From JAGRGG01 sp965217265 (lineage in GTDB: Bacteria > Pseudomonadota > Alphaproteobacteria > Geminicoccales > Geminicoccaceae), in NCBI GenBank assembly GCA_965217265.1, contig CBDCHP010000011.1, forward strand, positions 1,116,001-1,180,000: a stretch of 64,000 nt of DNA, in the 5' to 3' direction. Shown piece after piece: positions 50,717 to 59,798 of the stretch (its first letter is position 1; the number at the start of each line of letters is the position of its first letter). The notes beneath the pieces were generated by a model. It ran no database searches. It was not told where the DNA came from and worked only from the letters and a program-made list of their open reading frames with translations. The translations under genes and the position numbers were made by a program.

Positions 50717-50889
50717 GCGTTACAGCTTTTGGTTGAAAAAGGTGGGCGGCGGGCGTTGCCGACAGCCGGCCGGACCGCTACCACGGGGCGCCCGGCGTCG
50801 CAATCGTGGCTCTTATGGGGTTGAGGACGGTTTGACAAGGGCGGCGGCCTCGCCGGATGCTGGGCCGTCCCCGCCGTGGAGGCCGATTC

Positions 50890-51450
50890 ATGCCGAGGCT
50901 GTTCATCGCCATCCGCCCGCCCGAGGAGGCGGCGTCCGACCTGGACCGTCTGACGCGCGGCCTGCCCGCCGTCCGCTGGACCGACGCGGACGACTACCAC
51001 CTGACGCTGCGCTTCATCGGCGAGGTCGACGCCGAAACCTTCTACGAGATCGGCGAGACGCTGGCCGACATCAGCCTGCCGCCCTTCGACCTCACCTTGA
51101 AGGGGATCGGCCAGTTCCCGCCGCGCGGCCCTTTGAAGCACCTGTGGGCCGGGGTCGAGCCGAGCGAGGACCTCGCCCGCCTGAAGCGGCGGATCGACCG
51201 GGTGGTGGGTGCCGCCGGCGCGCCGCCCGAGGCGCGCAAGTGGGTGCCGCACGTCACGCTCGGGCGCTTTCGCCTGCCCCCGCCCGAGCACCGCCTCGCC
51301 TCTTGGCTCGCGGCGCGCAACCTGTTCAAGGCGCGGCCCTTCCCGGTATCGTCGTTCGGCCTCTATTCGAGCCACCTGGGAAGCTACGGCGCCGACCATG
51401 TGCTGGAGGCCGAGTACGACTTCGTCACCGGCACGATGGAGCGGGTCTGA
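50890..51450 (+). CDS. thpR: RNA 2',3'-cyclic phosphodiesterase
   Basis: This 186-residue protein of the 2H phosphoesterase superfamily (LigT/ThpR) has both catalytic HxT motifs: YHLTLRFIG near residue 36 and PHVTLGRFR near 120. It opens 2',3'-cyclic phosphate ends of RNA. ATG 50890 is chosen because the fold begins directly with PRLFIAIRPP; a GTG/ATG frame from 50857 would only add eleven residues. It diverges from the yfgM operon. Confidence 0.92.
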   Translation: MPRLFIAIRPPEEAASDLDRLTRGLPAVRWTDADDYHLTLRFIGEVDAETFYEIGETLADISLPPFDLTLKGIGQFPPRGPLKHLWAGVEPSEDLARLKRRIDRVVGAAGAPPEARKWVPHVTLGRFRLPPPEHRLASWLAARNLFKARPFPVSSFGLYSSHLGSYGADHVLEAEYDFVTGTMERV

Positions 51451-51512
51451 GACTGCGCCGTGGCGGGCTTGGGGCCGGCAACCCAAACCCGCCACGCCTC
51501 AAGATCGAACGG

Positions 51513-52379
51513 CTAGTTCGCCATGAAGACCGGCAGGTCGGCGTGGGCCAGGATGTGCGAGGTGGCGCCGCCGAAGATCATCTGCCGCAGCCGGCTTTGG
51601 GTGTAGGCGCCCTTGAACAGCAGGTCGCCGCCGAGTTCGGCCGTCATCGCGAGCAGCCGCCCGCCGACCGAGGCGCCCTCTAGGGGCACGTGGGCGTAGG
51701 TCGCCTCGATGTCCCGCCGCCGCAGGACCTGGGTCAGCTCGTCGCCCGTCGGGCCCTGCACGCTACCGTTCTCGACGGTGAGCACCGTGACCCGCTCGGC
51801 CCGGCGCAAAAGGTCGATCCCGAGCCCGATCGTGCGCGCCGTCTCGCTCGCGCCGTTCCAGGCGACGACGACGTGGCGGCCGAGCGTTCTCGGCGGCTTG
51901 GGCGGGGCGACGAGGACGGGGCCGCCGCTCTCGAACAGGGCCGTCTCCAGGGCGGCGGTGCCGGGGCCGACCCAGTCGTCGACCGGCCGCGCCACGACGA
52001 TCAGGTCGAACAGCCGGCCGCGCTGGGCGAGCGTGTTGCCGCCCTCGGCGTTGTCGACGCGCCAGTCGGCGCTGACGTTCTCGTCCCACCCTTTCTCGTC
52101 CCCGTCGCCCGGCCGCCGCAGCCCTTCCTCGGTCATGAAGGCGGTGAAGGCGGCGATCGCCCGCTCGCTGCGCCCCTTCGCCTCGCGCTCGAAGCCGGCG
52201 ACGAGGTCGGGGGCGGCGGCGATGAAGCCGTCGGCCCCGGCGACGATCACGTCGGGCCGCGACGGGCGGACGTGCAGGCCCTCGACGTAGCCGCCGTCGA
52301 GCCGGGCGACGAGGAGTGCCGTCTGCAGGGCGGCGGCGAGGCCGGGATTGGGATCGAGGTTGAGCAGGATCGTTCGCAT
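51513..52379 (-). CDS. Universal stress protein (tandem UspA-like)
   Basis: The 288-residue cytoplasmic protein has two UspA-type halves. The N-terminal half starts MRTILLNLDPNPGLAAALQTA. The C-terminal half has the ATP-type motif (LLFKGAYTQSRLRQMIFGGATSHIL, pattern GxYxxSRLRQ then GG.TSHIL) and ends in ADLPVFMAN. Such proteins bind ATP or AMP and raise stress tolerance. It converges on thpR and lies downstream of an unassigned gene on the same strand (36-base gap). Confidence 0.9.
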   Translation of the reverse strand: MRTILLNLDPNPGLAAALQTALLVARLDGGYVEGLHVRPSRPDVIVAGADGFIAAAPDLVAGFEREAKGRSERAIAAFTAFMTEEGLRRPGDGDEKGWDENVSADWRVDNAEGGNTLAQRGRLFDLIVVARPVDDWVGPGTAALETALFESGGPVLVAPPKPPRTLGRHVVVAWNGASETARTIGLGIDLLRRAERVTVLTVENGSVQGPTGDELTQVLRRRDIEATYAHVPLEGASVGGRLLAMTAELGGDLLFKGAYTQSRLRQMIFGGATSHILAHADLPVFMAN

Positions 52380-52415
52380 GATCGTCTCCGATGGAGGCTT
52401 GATCGCAGGGCGGCC

Positions 52416-53084
52416 CTAGTCCCGCAGCGGCCCGCCGGCGTCGCTCAAGATGCGATAAAGGTCGGTCTGCCGCGGGCGGGAAAGGCCGGCGCCCGGCGGC
52501 AGGGCGTAGACCGGGGCACCCCTAGCGACTGTCGACTCCAAGAGTACGCCCTCGGCGTCGGCCGCGACGATCGCGCCGTCGACGTCGATCGCGAGCAAGG
52601 GCAGCCCGTTCTCGCGCGCCCGCGTGCGCACGAGCGCCTCGCCCAGGGCGGCGTCGGGCGGCGGGTCGAGGCCGAGGCCGAGCAGGGCTTGGGCACCGGC
52701 GAGTGTGAGCGCCCGCGCCGTCTCGGGGTCGAGCAGGTCGCCCGCCGCCAGCAGGCCGAGCCTGACCTTCAGGCACGGGACCAAGGTGAGCCACGCGCCC
52801 GGCGCCAGCGACGGGTCGCTCAAGTGGGTGGCGCGGTAGTGCGCGAGCGCGCCCCGATCGGGATCCGCCACCTGCAGCGCCGCGTGGCGGGCACCCTTGG
52901 TCTGCTCGACGAACCACCAAGCGAGCGGGCGCCCAAAACGCCGCGAGTGGGCGATCATCGCGTCGGCGAGCGCCCCGTCCGACGCCTCCCCGGCGGGGGG
53001 GCCCCGGCGCTGACGGCAAACGGTGAGGTCGGCCGCACCGCCCGGCCCGCCATCCTCTTCCCCGTCCCAGACCGCGATTCGCAA
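52416..53084 (-). CDS. Protein of unknown function
   Basis: The 222-residue product is not one I recognise. It starts with a strand-like segment RIAVWDGEED, contains the helical stretch DAMIAHSRRFGRPLAWWFVEQ, and ends LPLLAIDVDGAIVAADAEG, then PRQTDLYRILSDAGG. No signal peptide or membrane helix is seen. The TTG at 53084 is chosen since a strong GAGGAGG lies five to seven bases upstream; ATGs at 53105, 53114 or a GTG at 53144 are alternatives. It diverges from degP. Codon use fits the surrounding genes, so it is probably real. Confidence 0.6.
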   Translation of the reverse strand: MRIAVWDGEEDGGPGGAADLTVCRQRRGPPAGEASDGALADAMIAHSRRFGRPLAWWFVEQTKGARHAALQVADPDRGALAHYRATHLSDPSLAPGAWLTLVPCLKVRLGLLAAGDLLDPETARALTLAGAQALLGLGLDPPPDAALGEALVRTRARENGLPLLAIDVDGAIVAADAEGVLLESTVARGAPVYALPPGAGLSRPRQTDLYRILSDAGGPLRD

Positions 53085-53237
53085 GCACACCTCCTCGGCC
53101 GGCATTCCAACCATGACAGAAGTTTCATTACAGCGCAAAGTCACGCAAAGGCACCTATGTTAGTTAGTCCTCCAGCGCATCCCGCCCGCGGCGGTACCGC
53201 GCCGCCCTTCAAGACGAGAAGAACAGAGAGAACCCAG

Positions 53238-54779
53238 ATGACGAACACGCTCTTCAAGCCGCAGTCGTTGCGACGGGCCCTCGCCGGTGCCGGCGCGCTC
53301 GCCCTCGTCGTCGGCGGCGGCCTCGCCCACGATCAGGCCAAGGCGGCCCAGCAGGAGGGTCCGATCACCGATCAGGCCCGCGCCGCCATGCCGTCCTCGG
53401 TGCAGGGCTATGCCGACCTCGTCCAGGCGGTGGCCCCCGCCGTCGTCAACGTCCGCGTCGAGCGCGACGCCGCCCCCGTCGCGATGAACGAGGGTCCGAG
53501 CGGCGAGGACAGCCCGTTCAACAACCCCGAGATGCGAGAGTTCTTCGAGCGCTTCTTCGGCCAGCCGATGCCGCAGATGCCGGGGCCCGGGCCGGAGAAC
53601 CGGGGCGACCGCCGCCAGTTGGGCGAGGGGTCGGGCTTCATCATCGACGCCGAGGGCTACATCGTCACCAACGCCCACGTCGCCGGCGGTGCCGACGAGA
53701 TCACCGTAGCACTCCAGGACGGCGACGAGCACGACGCGAAGCTGATCGGCGTCGACGAGAAGACCGACTTGGCGCTGCTCAAGATCGAGACCGACCAGCC
53801 CCTGCCCTTCGTCGAGTTCGCCGACAGCGACAAGGTGCGGGTCGGCGACGCCGTGGTCGCGGTCGGCAACCCGTTCGGGCTCGGCGGCACGGTGACGAGC
53901 GGCATCGTCTCGGCGGCGGGCCGCGAGATCGGCTCCGGCCCCTACGACGACTTCCTGCAGATCGACGCCGCGATCAACCGCGGCAATTCGGGCGGTCCCA
54001 CCTTCGACACCGATGGCAAGGTCGTCGGCGTCAACTCGATGATCTTCTCGCCGTCCGGCGGTTCGGTCGGGATCGGCTTTGCCATCCCCGCTAACCTCGT
54101 CAAGGAGATCGTCGCCGACCTGCGTCAGGACGGCAAGGTCGAGCGCGGCTGGCTCGGCGTACAGATCCAGGGGATCGACGAGGATCTGGCGAGGGCGCTC
54201 GGCCGCGACAACGAGGACGGCGCGCTCGTCGCCCAGGTGTTCGACGACAGCCCGGCGGCGAAGGCCGGCTTGAAGCAGGGCGACGTCATCGTCACGTTCG
54301 GCGACACCAAGGTCGAGCGCCTGCGCGACCTCACCACCGCGGTCGCCCGCACCGATCCGGGCCAAGCCCAGGACGTCGAGGTCTACCGCGACGGCAAGGA
54401 GCAGTCGCTCAAGGTCGAGGTCGCCTTGATGCCGGGCGACGACCCGACCCAGATGGCGGCGGCCGGACAGGACGACGACCAGCCGCGTTTGGGCATGTCG
54501 CTCGCCCCGCTCGACGACCAGGCCCGCGAGCGCCTGGGCCTCGACGAGGGCACGCAGGGCGTCGTCATCGCCGGCGTGGAGCCGGGCTCGTCCGCCGAGG
54601 AGAAGGGCCTGCGCCAGGGCGACGTCATCATGGAGGTCGCGGGCAAGCAGGTCGCCGACCCCGAGACGGTCGTCCAGGCGGTGCAGCAGGCGGCGAAGGA
54701 CGGCGACAAGCTCGTCCTCATGTCGGTCCGCCGCGACGACAGCAACCTGTTCGTCGCCGTGCCCTTCGACGCTTCTTAA
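53238..54779 (+). CDS. degP: Periplasmic serine protease/chaperone of the DegP/HtrA (Do) family
   Basis: This 513-residue protein begins with a signal peptide (about residues 1-37, AGALALVVGGGLAHDQAKA). Catalytic triad: His147 in TNAHVAGG, Asp177 in EKTDLALLKI and Ser251 in NRGNSGGP. Two PDZ domains follow (about 305-395 and 415-505). It degrades or refolds damaged periplasmic proteins. The ATG follows GAGAGAACCCAG. A strong terminator and then a two-component system follow, an arrangement often seen for envelope stress. The upstream region 53085-53237 is its promoter region; I could not assign a sigma factor. Confidence 0.95.
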   Translation: MTNTLFKPQSLRRALAGAGALALVVGGGLAHDQAKAAQQEGPITDQARAAMPSSVQGYADLVQAVAPAVVNVRVERDAAPVAMNEGPSGEDSPFNNPEMREFFERFFGQPMPQMPGPGPENRGDRRQLGEGSGFIIDAEGYIVTNAHVAGGADEITVALQDGDEHDAKLIGVDEKTDLALLKIETDQPLPFVEFADSDKVRVGDAVVAVGNPFGLGGTVTSGIVSAAGREIGSGPYDDFLQIDAAINRGNSGGPTFDTDGKVVGVNSMIFSPSGGSVGIGFAIPANLVKEIVADLRQDGKVERGWLGVQIQGIDEDLARALGRDNEDGALVAQVFDDSPAAKAGLKQGDVIVTFGDTKVERLRDLTTAVARTDPGQAQDVEVYRDGKEQSLKVEVALMPGDDPTQMAAAGQDDDQPRLGMSLAPLDDQARERLGLDEGTQGVVIAGVEPGSSAEEKGLRQGDVIMEVAGKQVADPETVVQAVQQAAKDGDKLVLMSVRRDDSNLFVAVPFDAS

Positions 54780-54809
54780 GGTCCTAAAGGTACCCGCTTC
54801 CTCGACGCT

Positions 54810-54844
54810 GGGGGAGGCCGCGACCGTCGCGGCTTCCCCCTTTT
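54810..54844 (+). terminator. Intrinsic terminator of degP
   Basis: GGGGGAGGCCGCGA (54810-54823) pairs with TCGCGGCTTCCCCC (54827-54840) over fourteen positions with one G-T pair and a three-base loop, followed by TTTT. It separates degP from the response regulator, which starts 34 bases further on. Confidence 0.85.
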
Positions 54845-54877
54845 CCTGATCTCACCGCCTTCGCGCGGAGGTTTGCC

Positions 54878-55573
54878 ATGAAAATCCTGGTCATCGAGGA
54901 CGACGTCTCGGCCGCCGCCTACATGGCCAAGGGCCTTGAGGAGAGCGGGCACGCGATCGACGTCGCCCACGACGGCAAGAACGGCCTCCTGTTCGCCGCC
55001 ACCAACGACTACGATATCCTCGTCGTCGACCGGATGCTGCCGGGCCTGGACGGGCTCGGCCTCGTCAAGACGCTGCGCGCCACCGGCAACACGACGCCGG
55101 TCTTGTTCTTGAGCGCGCTGGGGCAAGTCGACAACCGCGTCGAGGGCCTGCGCGCCGGCGGCGACGACTACCTCGTCAAGCCCTACGCGTTCAGCGAACT
55201 GGTCGCCCGCATCGAGGCCCTCACCCGTCGCGGCACCGCGGGCGACGGCGAGCCGTCGGTCACGACGCTGCGCTACGCCGATTTGACGATGGACCTGCTC
55301 GCCCGCCGCGTCGAGCGCGCCGGCAAACGCATCGACTTGCAGCCAAGGGAGTTCAAGCTGCTCGAAGTCCTCTTGCGCCACGCGGGCCAGGTCATGACCC
55401 GCACCATGCTCTTGGAGAAGGTCTGGGACTACCGCTTCGACCCGCAGACCAACATCATCGACGTCCACATCAGCCGGCTGCGCCAGAAGATCGACAAGGG
55501 CCACGACACGGCGCTGATCCACACCGTGCGCGGTGCCGGCTACAGCCTGCGCGTGCCCGAGACCGCCCACTAG
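54878..55573 (+). CDS. OmpR-family response regulator
   Basis: This 231-residue DNA-binding regulator has a receiver domain with acidic pocket EDD (8-10 region), phospho-acceptor Asp51 in VVDRMLPG and Lys101 in LVKPYAF, then a winged-helix output domain (about 128-228) with VEVLLR-type and VWDYRFDPQTNIIDVHISRLR recognition region. GGAGG precedes the ATG. It is followed 18 bases later by its probable kinase. Target genes are unknown; degP upstream is a candidate. Confidence 0.95.
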   Translation: MKILVIEDDVSAAAYMAKGLEESGHAIDVAHDGKNGLLFAATNDYDILVVDRMLPGLDGLGLVKTLRATGNTTPVLFLSALGQVDNRVEGLRAGGDDYLVKPYAFSELVARIEALTRRGTAGDGEPSVTTLRYADLTMDLLARRVERAGKRIDLQPREFKLLEVLLRHAGQVMTRTMLLEKVWDYRFDPQTNIIDVHISRLRQKIDKGHDTALIHTVRGAGYSLRVPETAH

Positions 55574-55591
55574 GCGGCGGGGAAGGCCCGG

Positions 55592-57013
55592 TTGCGCCAA
55601 GTCCCGACGCGGGCGCTTAAATCCTCCACCTTCCGGCTGACGCTGGCCTACCTCGCCGTGTTCGGCGTCTCGGCCGCGGCCTTGATGGGCTTCATCTACG
55701 CCGCCACCGTCACCTTCATGGAACGGCAGGTCATGGCGACGATCGAGGCCGAAGTGCAGGGCCTGCGCGAGCAGTACGACATCGGGGGCTTGGGCGGCCT
55801 GATCCGCACGATCGAACAGCGGTCGAGCGACGCGCGCACCGGCGGCGTCTACCTCCTGCGCAGCCTGGGCGGCCTCAAGCTCGCCGGCAACCTCGACGAT
55901 TGGCCGGAGAACGTGGTGTTCGAGGAGGGTGGCCGGATAACGCTCAAGACCGGGGCCGGCGTCCCGGCCTTGGCGCAGGCGTTCATCGTCGGCGGCACCA
56001 CCCAGCTCCTCGTCGGCCGCGCGATCGAGGACAAGCGCGACGTGCAGGCGCTGATCTTGCAAGCGACGGTGCTGGGCACCGCGCTCATGCTGATCCTGGG
56101 CGTCGTCGGCGGGCTGATCCTCTCGCGCTGGACGCTCGGCCGTTTGGAGTCGATCAACCGCACGACGGCGCGGATCATCGGCGGCGACCTCGGCCAGCGC
56201 ATCGCCGTGCAGGGCGCCCTCAAGGGCGGCGGCGACGAGTTCGACGAGCTGGCCGAGAACCTGAACGCCATGCTGGAGCGGATCGAGAAACTGGTGGCCG
56301 GAATGCGCGAGGTCACCGACAACGTCGCGCACGACCTGCGCACGCCGCTCACCCGGATGCGCTCGCGCATCGAGGTCGCCTTGTTGCGCCCGATCGACGG
56401 CGAGGCGGCGAGAGCGCTGCTGGAGGAGACGGTGAGCGACGCCGAGACGCTGATCGCCACCTTCGACGCGCTGCTCAACATCGCCCAGGCCGAGGCCGGC
56501 GAGCGCCGGACGTCCTTGGAACGGGTCGACCCGGCCGAGATCTGCCACGACGTCGTCGAACTCTACGGGCCTCTGGCCGAGGACCGCGAGATCGGCCTCG
56601 ACCTGCGCGCGGCATCGAACCTCGCCGTTCTCGGTAACCGCCACCTCCTGGCGCAAGCGCTGGCCAACCTCGTCGACAACGCGATCAAGCACACGCCCGA
56701 GGGGGGCCGGATCGAGGTCACGGCGGCGCGGGCCGAAAGCGAGGTGGTCTTGAGCGTCGCCGACGACGGCCCCGGCATCCCCGCCAACCTGCGCGACAAG
56801 GCGCTCGAACGCTTCGCCCGCCTGGAGCCCGAGCGCTCCGGCCCCGGCAACGGCCTGGGCCTCAGCCTCGTCAAGGCGGTCGCAGCACTGCACGAGGCAA
56901 GGCTCGAACTCGACGACAACCGCCCCGGCCTCGTCGTCCGCCTGCGCATGGCGGCGGCGCCCGGGCGCGGGCACGCGACGAACGCGCGCGAGGGTGTTTC
57001 GGCGGGGGCTTGA
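55592..57013 (+). CDS. Sensor histidine kinase (HAMP-HisKA-HATPase)
   Basis: This 473-residue membrane kinase has two helices (about 15-40 and 158-178) flanking a periplasmic sensor of about 115 residues, then HAMP (about 180-232), the phospho-acceptor H-box NVAHDLRTPLTR with His247, N-box LVDNAIKHTPEGG, DDGPGI and GNGLGLSLVKAV. The TTG at 55592 is used, with GGGGAAGG just upstream. The last 20 residues run up to the dctM remnant and may not be native. It should phosphorylate the response regulator encoded immediately upstream. Confidence 0.93.
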   Translation: MRQVPTRALKSSTFRLTLAYLAVFGVSAAALMGFIYAATVTFMERQVMATIEAEVQGLREQYDIGGLGGLIRTIEQRSSDARTGGVYLLRSLGGLKLAGNLDDWPENVVFEEGGRITLKTGAGVPALAQAFIVGGTTQLLVGRAIEDKRDVQALILQATVLGTALMLILGVVGGLILSRWTLGRLESINRTTARIIGGDLGQRIAVQGALKGGGDEFDELAENLNAMLERIEKLVAGMREVTDNVAHDLRTPLTRMRSRIEVALLRPIDGEAARALLEETVSDAETLIATFDALLNIAQAEAGERRTSLERVDPAEICHDVVELYGPLAEDREIGLDLRAASNLAVLGNRHLLAQALANLVDNAIKHTPEGGRIEVTAARAESEVVLSVADDGPGIPANLRDKALERFARLEPERSGPGNGLGLSLVKAVAALHEARLELDDNRPGLVVRLRMAAAPGRGHATNAREGVSAGA

Positions 57014-57557
57014 AGGTTATCCCCAAGCGCGGCAGCGAGAAGGCGGCGTCGCGCGGGTAGCCACGCTTCTTGGCGTACCACGCGGCCATCAGCATGAGGG
57101 CGGCTGCCATCAGCGCCCGGGGACGAAGCCGGCGGCGAACGGTTGCCCGACCGAGAACTCGGTGTCGCAGCCGGCCTTCTTCATCGCCTCGATCTCGCTC
57201 GTGCCGAGCCCGCCGGCGTCGACGACGGCGGCGCCCGACATGCCGGCGAGGATGACCGAGGCGCCGCATATTGACGTGGCCGAGACCGCCTCGGAGCCAG
57301 CCGACGAGCGCCTTGGCGAAGTCGAAGATGCGGTGCGTGATCCCGGCCGTGTTCATCAGGTTGCCGGGCAGGATGAAGAACGGCACCGCGAGCAGGGGAA
57401 AGCTGTCGACGCCGTTGACCGTCCGATGCACGACGACGAGGTCGGGCACGCTGCCCGAGAGGACGACGTAGAGGAGCGAACTCAAGCTGAGCGCGATCGC
57501 GACCGGCACGCCGATCACGATGAAGGCGAAGACGAGCACGAACAAGAGCGCGAGCAT
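57010..57557 (-). pseudogene. dctM: Remnant of TRAP transporter large permease (DctM)
   Basis: From 57557 leftward the sequence reads MLALLFVLVFAFIVIGVPVA, then through SFPLLAVPFFILPGNLMN to GGLGHVN, a perfect DctM start. A one-base frameshift near 57268 changes frame, after which ILAGMSGAAVVDAGGLGTSE through CDTEFSVGQPFAAGFVPG continues the family. At about 57118 it jumps, in another frame, to LMAAALMLMAAWYAKKRGYP, which belongs roughly 80-100 residues later in the family, so a middle piece is deleted. Everything after LPRLGITF is missing, and the small subunit and binding protein are absent. It lies beside a truncated tetR and a probable contig junction. Confidence 0.8.
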
Positions 57558-57610
57558 GGGCCTCCCCCATCGGCCTTTGCCCCAGCGGTAGCCGACCGAA
57601 GCGGGCGGCT

Positions 57611-58180
57611 CTACGGGCGGCGGCCCGGCGCGGTGCCAAACAGCTTGAACAGGTCGGCGACCGCACGACCCGCAATGGCCTGCCTCGCTCCGGCGTCGGG
57701 CCGCGCATCGGGAACGCGGTGGAGTGCCAGGATCTGCCGATCGGCGATCAGGAGGCCGTAGAAGCACCCGTAGACGGCCCGCGTGTCCGAAAAAGCGAGG
57801 CGTCCGTCGGCGCGCAGCCGGTCGAGCAGCCGTTTGATCCCCGGCGCCGATCGATCCCGGCCGGCCGCGACCAGGACCCGGCTGAGTTCCCCCGAGGCGT
57901 CGCCCAGCGCCGCGCGGTTGATCGCGAGCGAGGCGGGCGACGTCAGCAGGTCGAGGAGGCGCGCGCCCGCCTCGACCAGCGCCGCGCGCGGGGCGGCGGC
58001 GTCCTCGACACCGTCCAGGGCGGCGTTGAGCGCACCCGCCTGCCGCGCGACGAGGGCGGCCAGGATCGCGCCCCGGTCGGCGAACAGCGCGTAGAGCGTG
58101 TTCTTCGAGCACCTAGCCTTGCGGGCGAGCGCGTTCGTCGTGACGGCGTCGAGGCCGTCGGCTTCGAACGCCACGGTCCG
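57611..58180 (-). CDS. TetR/AcrR family regulator, 5' end lost
   Basis: The frame gives most of a TetR-type repressor. The helix-turn-helix is DGLDAVTTNALARKARCSKN followed by TLYALF, and a ligand-binding C-terminal domain of about 150 residues ends GTAPGRRP. The family's first helix should start about 15-20 residues before ARTVAFEADG, but upstream of about 58,180 the sequence instead encodes a planctomycete protein on the other strand. No start codon fits. Thus the first residues are missing at the junction. The stretch 57558-57610 between it and the dctM remnant is short, and the two were probably co-oriented neighbours. Confidence 0.75.
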   Translation of the reverse strand, partial: RTVAFEADGLDAVTTNALARKARCSKNTLYALFADRGAILAALVARQAGALNAALDGVEDAAAPRAALVEAGARLLDLLTSPASLAINRAALGDASGELSRVLVAAGRDRSAPGIKRLLDRLRADGRLAFSDTRAVYGCFYGLLIADRQILALHRVPDARPDAGARQAIAGRAVADLFKLFGTAPGRRP

Positions 58181-58210
58181 CGCCGAAGGGGACGGCCGAC
58201 GCCCCGTCGC
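58170..58210. other. Junction between alphaproteobacterial and planctomycete-like sequence
   Basis: Left of about 58,180 the minus strand encodes TetR. Right of about 58,185 the plus strand encodes a planctomycete-type protein with no start. Two gene fragments on opposite strands abut without intergenic DNA. All genes to the right belong to families typical of planctomycetes. Confidence 0.7.
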
Positions 58211-59798
58211 GGCCTTCCGCGTGCCGCTCGGTCGGCCGGGGAGGCTGGAGCTGTCCGCCACGGTGGCGATGCCCGACGGCCTCCCCGATGCCATGCCCGC
58301 CAACGACCGCCGATCGGCCGCCGTCCACATCGTCGACGGCAAGCTCCGCGTCCTGCTGATCGACGATGAGGCCCGCTGGGAGTTCCGCTACCTCCGGGCC
58401 GCCCTGGAACGCGACCCGAGGGTCGACCTCGACGTCGTCCTTCTCCACCCGCCGACGCCGGCCGCCGGCGCCCGTCCCACCTTCCCCAACACCCTGCCCG
58501 AAGCCCCGGGGCCCGACGCCGACGCCCCCGACCCGCTGGGCGACTTTGACGCGATCATCCTCGGCGACCTGCCGACGGCTCATGCCCCCGACGACCTCTG
58601 GCCTCGCCTCGACGCCTACGTCTCGACCTTAGGCGGAACCCTCGTCATCGCCGAAGGCCCCAAGGCCCGCCTCGCCCCTGGGGGCTTGCCGAGGATCGCC
58701 CTCGGGATGCTGCCGGTCGACGACCCCCGCCCCATCCCGGTCGACCCTTCGGCGATCGACCCCGACCGCGCCGCCCTGCCCAGCGGCGTGGCGGTGGCCC
58801 CCGCCCCCGGCCTCGACGAGACCCCCGGCGCCTGGCCGATGCTCGAGTTCGACGCCGACCCCCGGGCCAGCCGCGATGCCTGGTCCCGCCTGTCGCCGCT
58901 CCCCTGGGCCCTCGCCGGCCGACCGAAGCCGGGGGCGACGGCCCTGCTCGTCGCCGGGGACTCGAAATCCTCCTCCGATCCGACGGCTGCCGCCGTGGTC
59001 GCGGCCCACCCCTACGGCCTCGGCCGGGTCCTCTGGGTCGGCACCGACGGCACCTGGCGCTGGCGAGTCCGGGTCGGCGACGCCTACCACCACCGCTTCT
59101 GGGGCCAGGTCGTCCGCTGGGCGTCCTCGTCGCCGGGCCCGTCCGGCAACCGCCTCGTCCGCTTCGAGGCCGATCCCCCCCGAACCCCCGAAGGTCTCCC
59201 CGTCACCCTCCGCGCCCGCGTCTCCGCCAACCTCCCCGAAGTCCCCCCCGACCTCCTGCTCGCCGCCCGAATCCTCCCCGCCCCCGCCCGGAGGAATCCC
59301 GAAATCGAGAATCCAACATCCTCCCGAACCCGCAATCCCGCATCCGCAATTCCCGAATCCGGGAGCGACGCCGGGCCGATCGCGATCGTCCCCCTCCGTC
59401 CGTCCCTCGACCGCCCCCGGAGCTTCGAGGCCGCCGCCCCGCCGCTGCCCCCCGGCCGCTACCTCGCCGTCCTGGACGTGCCCACGCTCGCCGAATCGTT
59501 CGATGCCGAGGGGCTCCCCGCCCCTTCGACCACGTTCGACGTCGGCCCCCCCGAGACCGGCGAACTGCTCGACCTCGCCGCCGATCCGGCCCCGCTCCGG
59601 CAACTGGCCGAGGCCACCGGAGGCCGTCTTCTCCGCGACGTCGAGGCCGGCCTCCTCCCCGGACTCCTCGACGCTCGGGTCGTCGATCGCCCTCGGACCG
59701 ATGCCGAACCGCTCTGGGACACCCCCTTCGCCCTGCTCCTCGTCTTCGCCCTGCTCGCCGCCGAGTGGCTCCTCCGCAAGCGTGTCGGCCTCCCCTGA
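58182..59798 (+). CDS. Planctomycete membrane protein with GATase-like domain, 5'-truncated
   Basis: From about 58,182 the frame encodes some 538 residues of a protein typical of planctomycetes: a repeat-like end ELSATVAMPDGLPDAMPAND, VDGKLRVLLIDDEARWEFRY (start of a glutamine-amidotransferase-like fold), DAIILGDLPTAH, a stretch of proline-rich linkers, and a C-terminal helix PFALLLVFALLAAEWLLRKR. Such proteins usually have N-terminal BatA/VWA-like parts that are missing here. The open frame extends left to 58098, but those residues are only antisense to tetR. Function is unknown. Confidence 0.75.
   Translation, partial: AEGDGRRPVAAFRVPLGRPGRLELSATVAMPDGLPDAMPANDRRSAAVHIVDGKLRVLLIDDEARWEFRYLRAALERDPRVDLDVVLLHPPTPAAGARPTFPNTLPEAPGPDADAPDPLGDFDAIILGDLPTAHAPDDLWPRLDAYVSTLGGTLVIAEGPKARLAPGGLPRIALGMLPVDDPRPIPVDPSAIDPDRAALPSGVAVAPAPGLDETPGAWPMLEFDADPRASRDAWSRLSPLPWALAGRPKPGATALLVAGDSKSSSDPTAAAVVAAHPYGLGRVLWVGTDGTWRWRVRVGDAYHHRFWGQVVRWASSSPGPSGNRLVRFEADPPRTPEGLPVTLRARVSANLPEVPPDLLLAARILPAPARRNPEIENPTSSRTRNPASAIPESGSDAGPIAIVPLRPSLDRPRSFEAAAPPLPPGRYLAVLDVPTLAESFDAEGLPAPSTTFDVGPPETGELLDLAADPAPLRQLAEATGGRLLRDVEAGLLPGLLDARVVDRPRTDAEPLWDTPFALLLVFALLAAEWLLRKRVGLP

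Noticed and set aside
51690..53237. Open frame running into degP from far upstream on the plus strand
   Set aside because: The upstream part is antisense to the universal stress protein and its neighbour; DegP's signal peptide begins at 53238.
58098..58181. N-terminal part of the plus-strand frame leading into the planctomycete protein
   Set aside because: These residues are the complement of the TetR helix-turn-helix, so the frame is a chance fusion across the junction.
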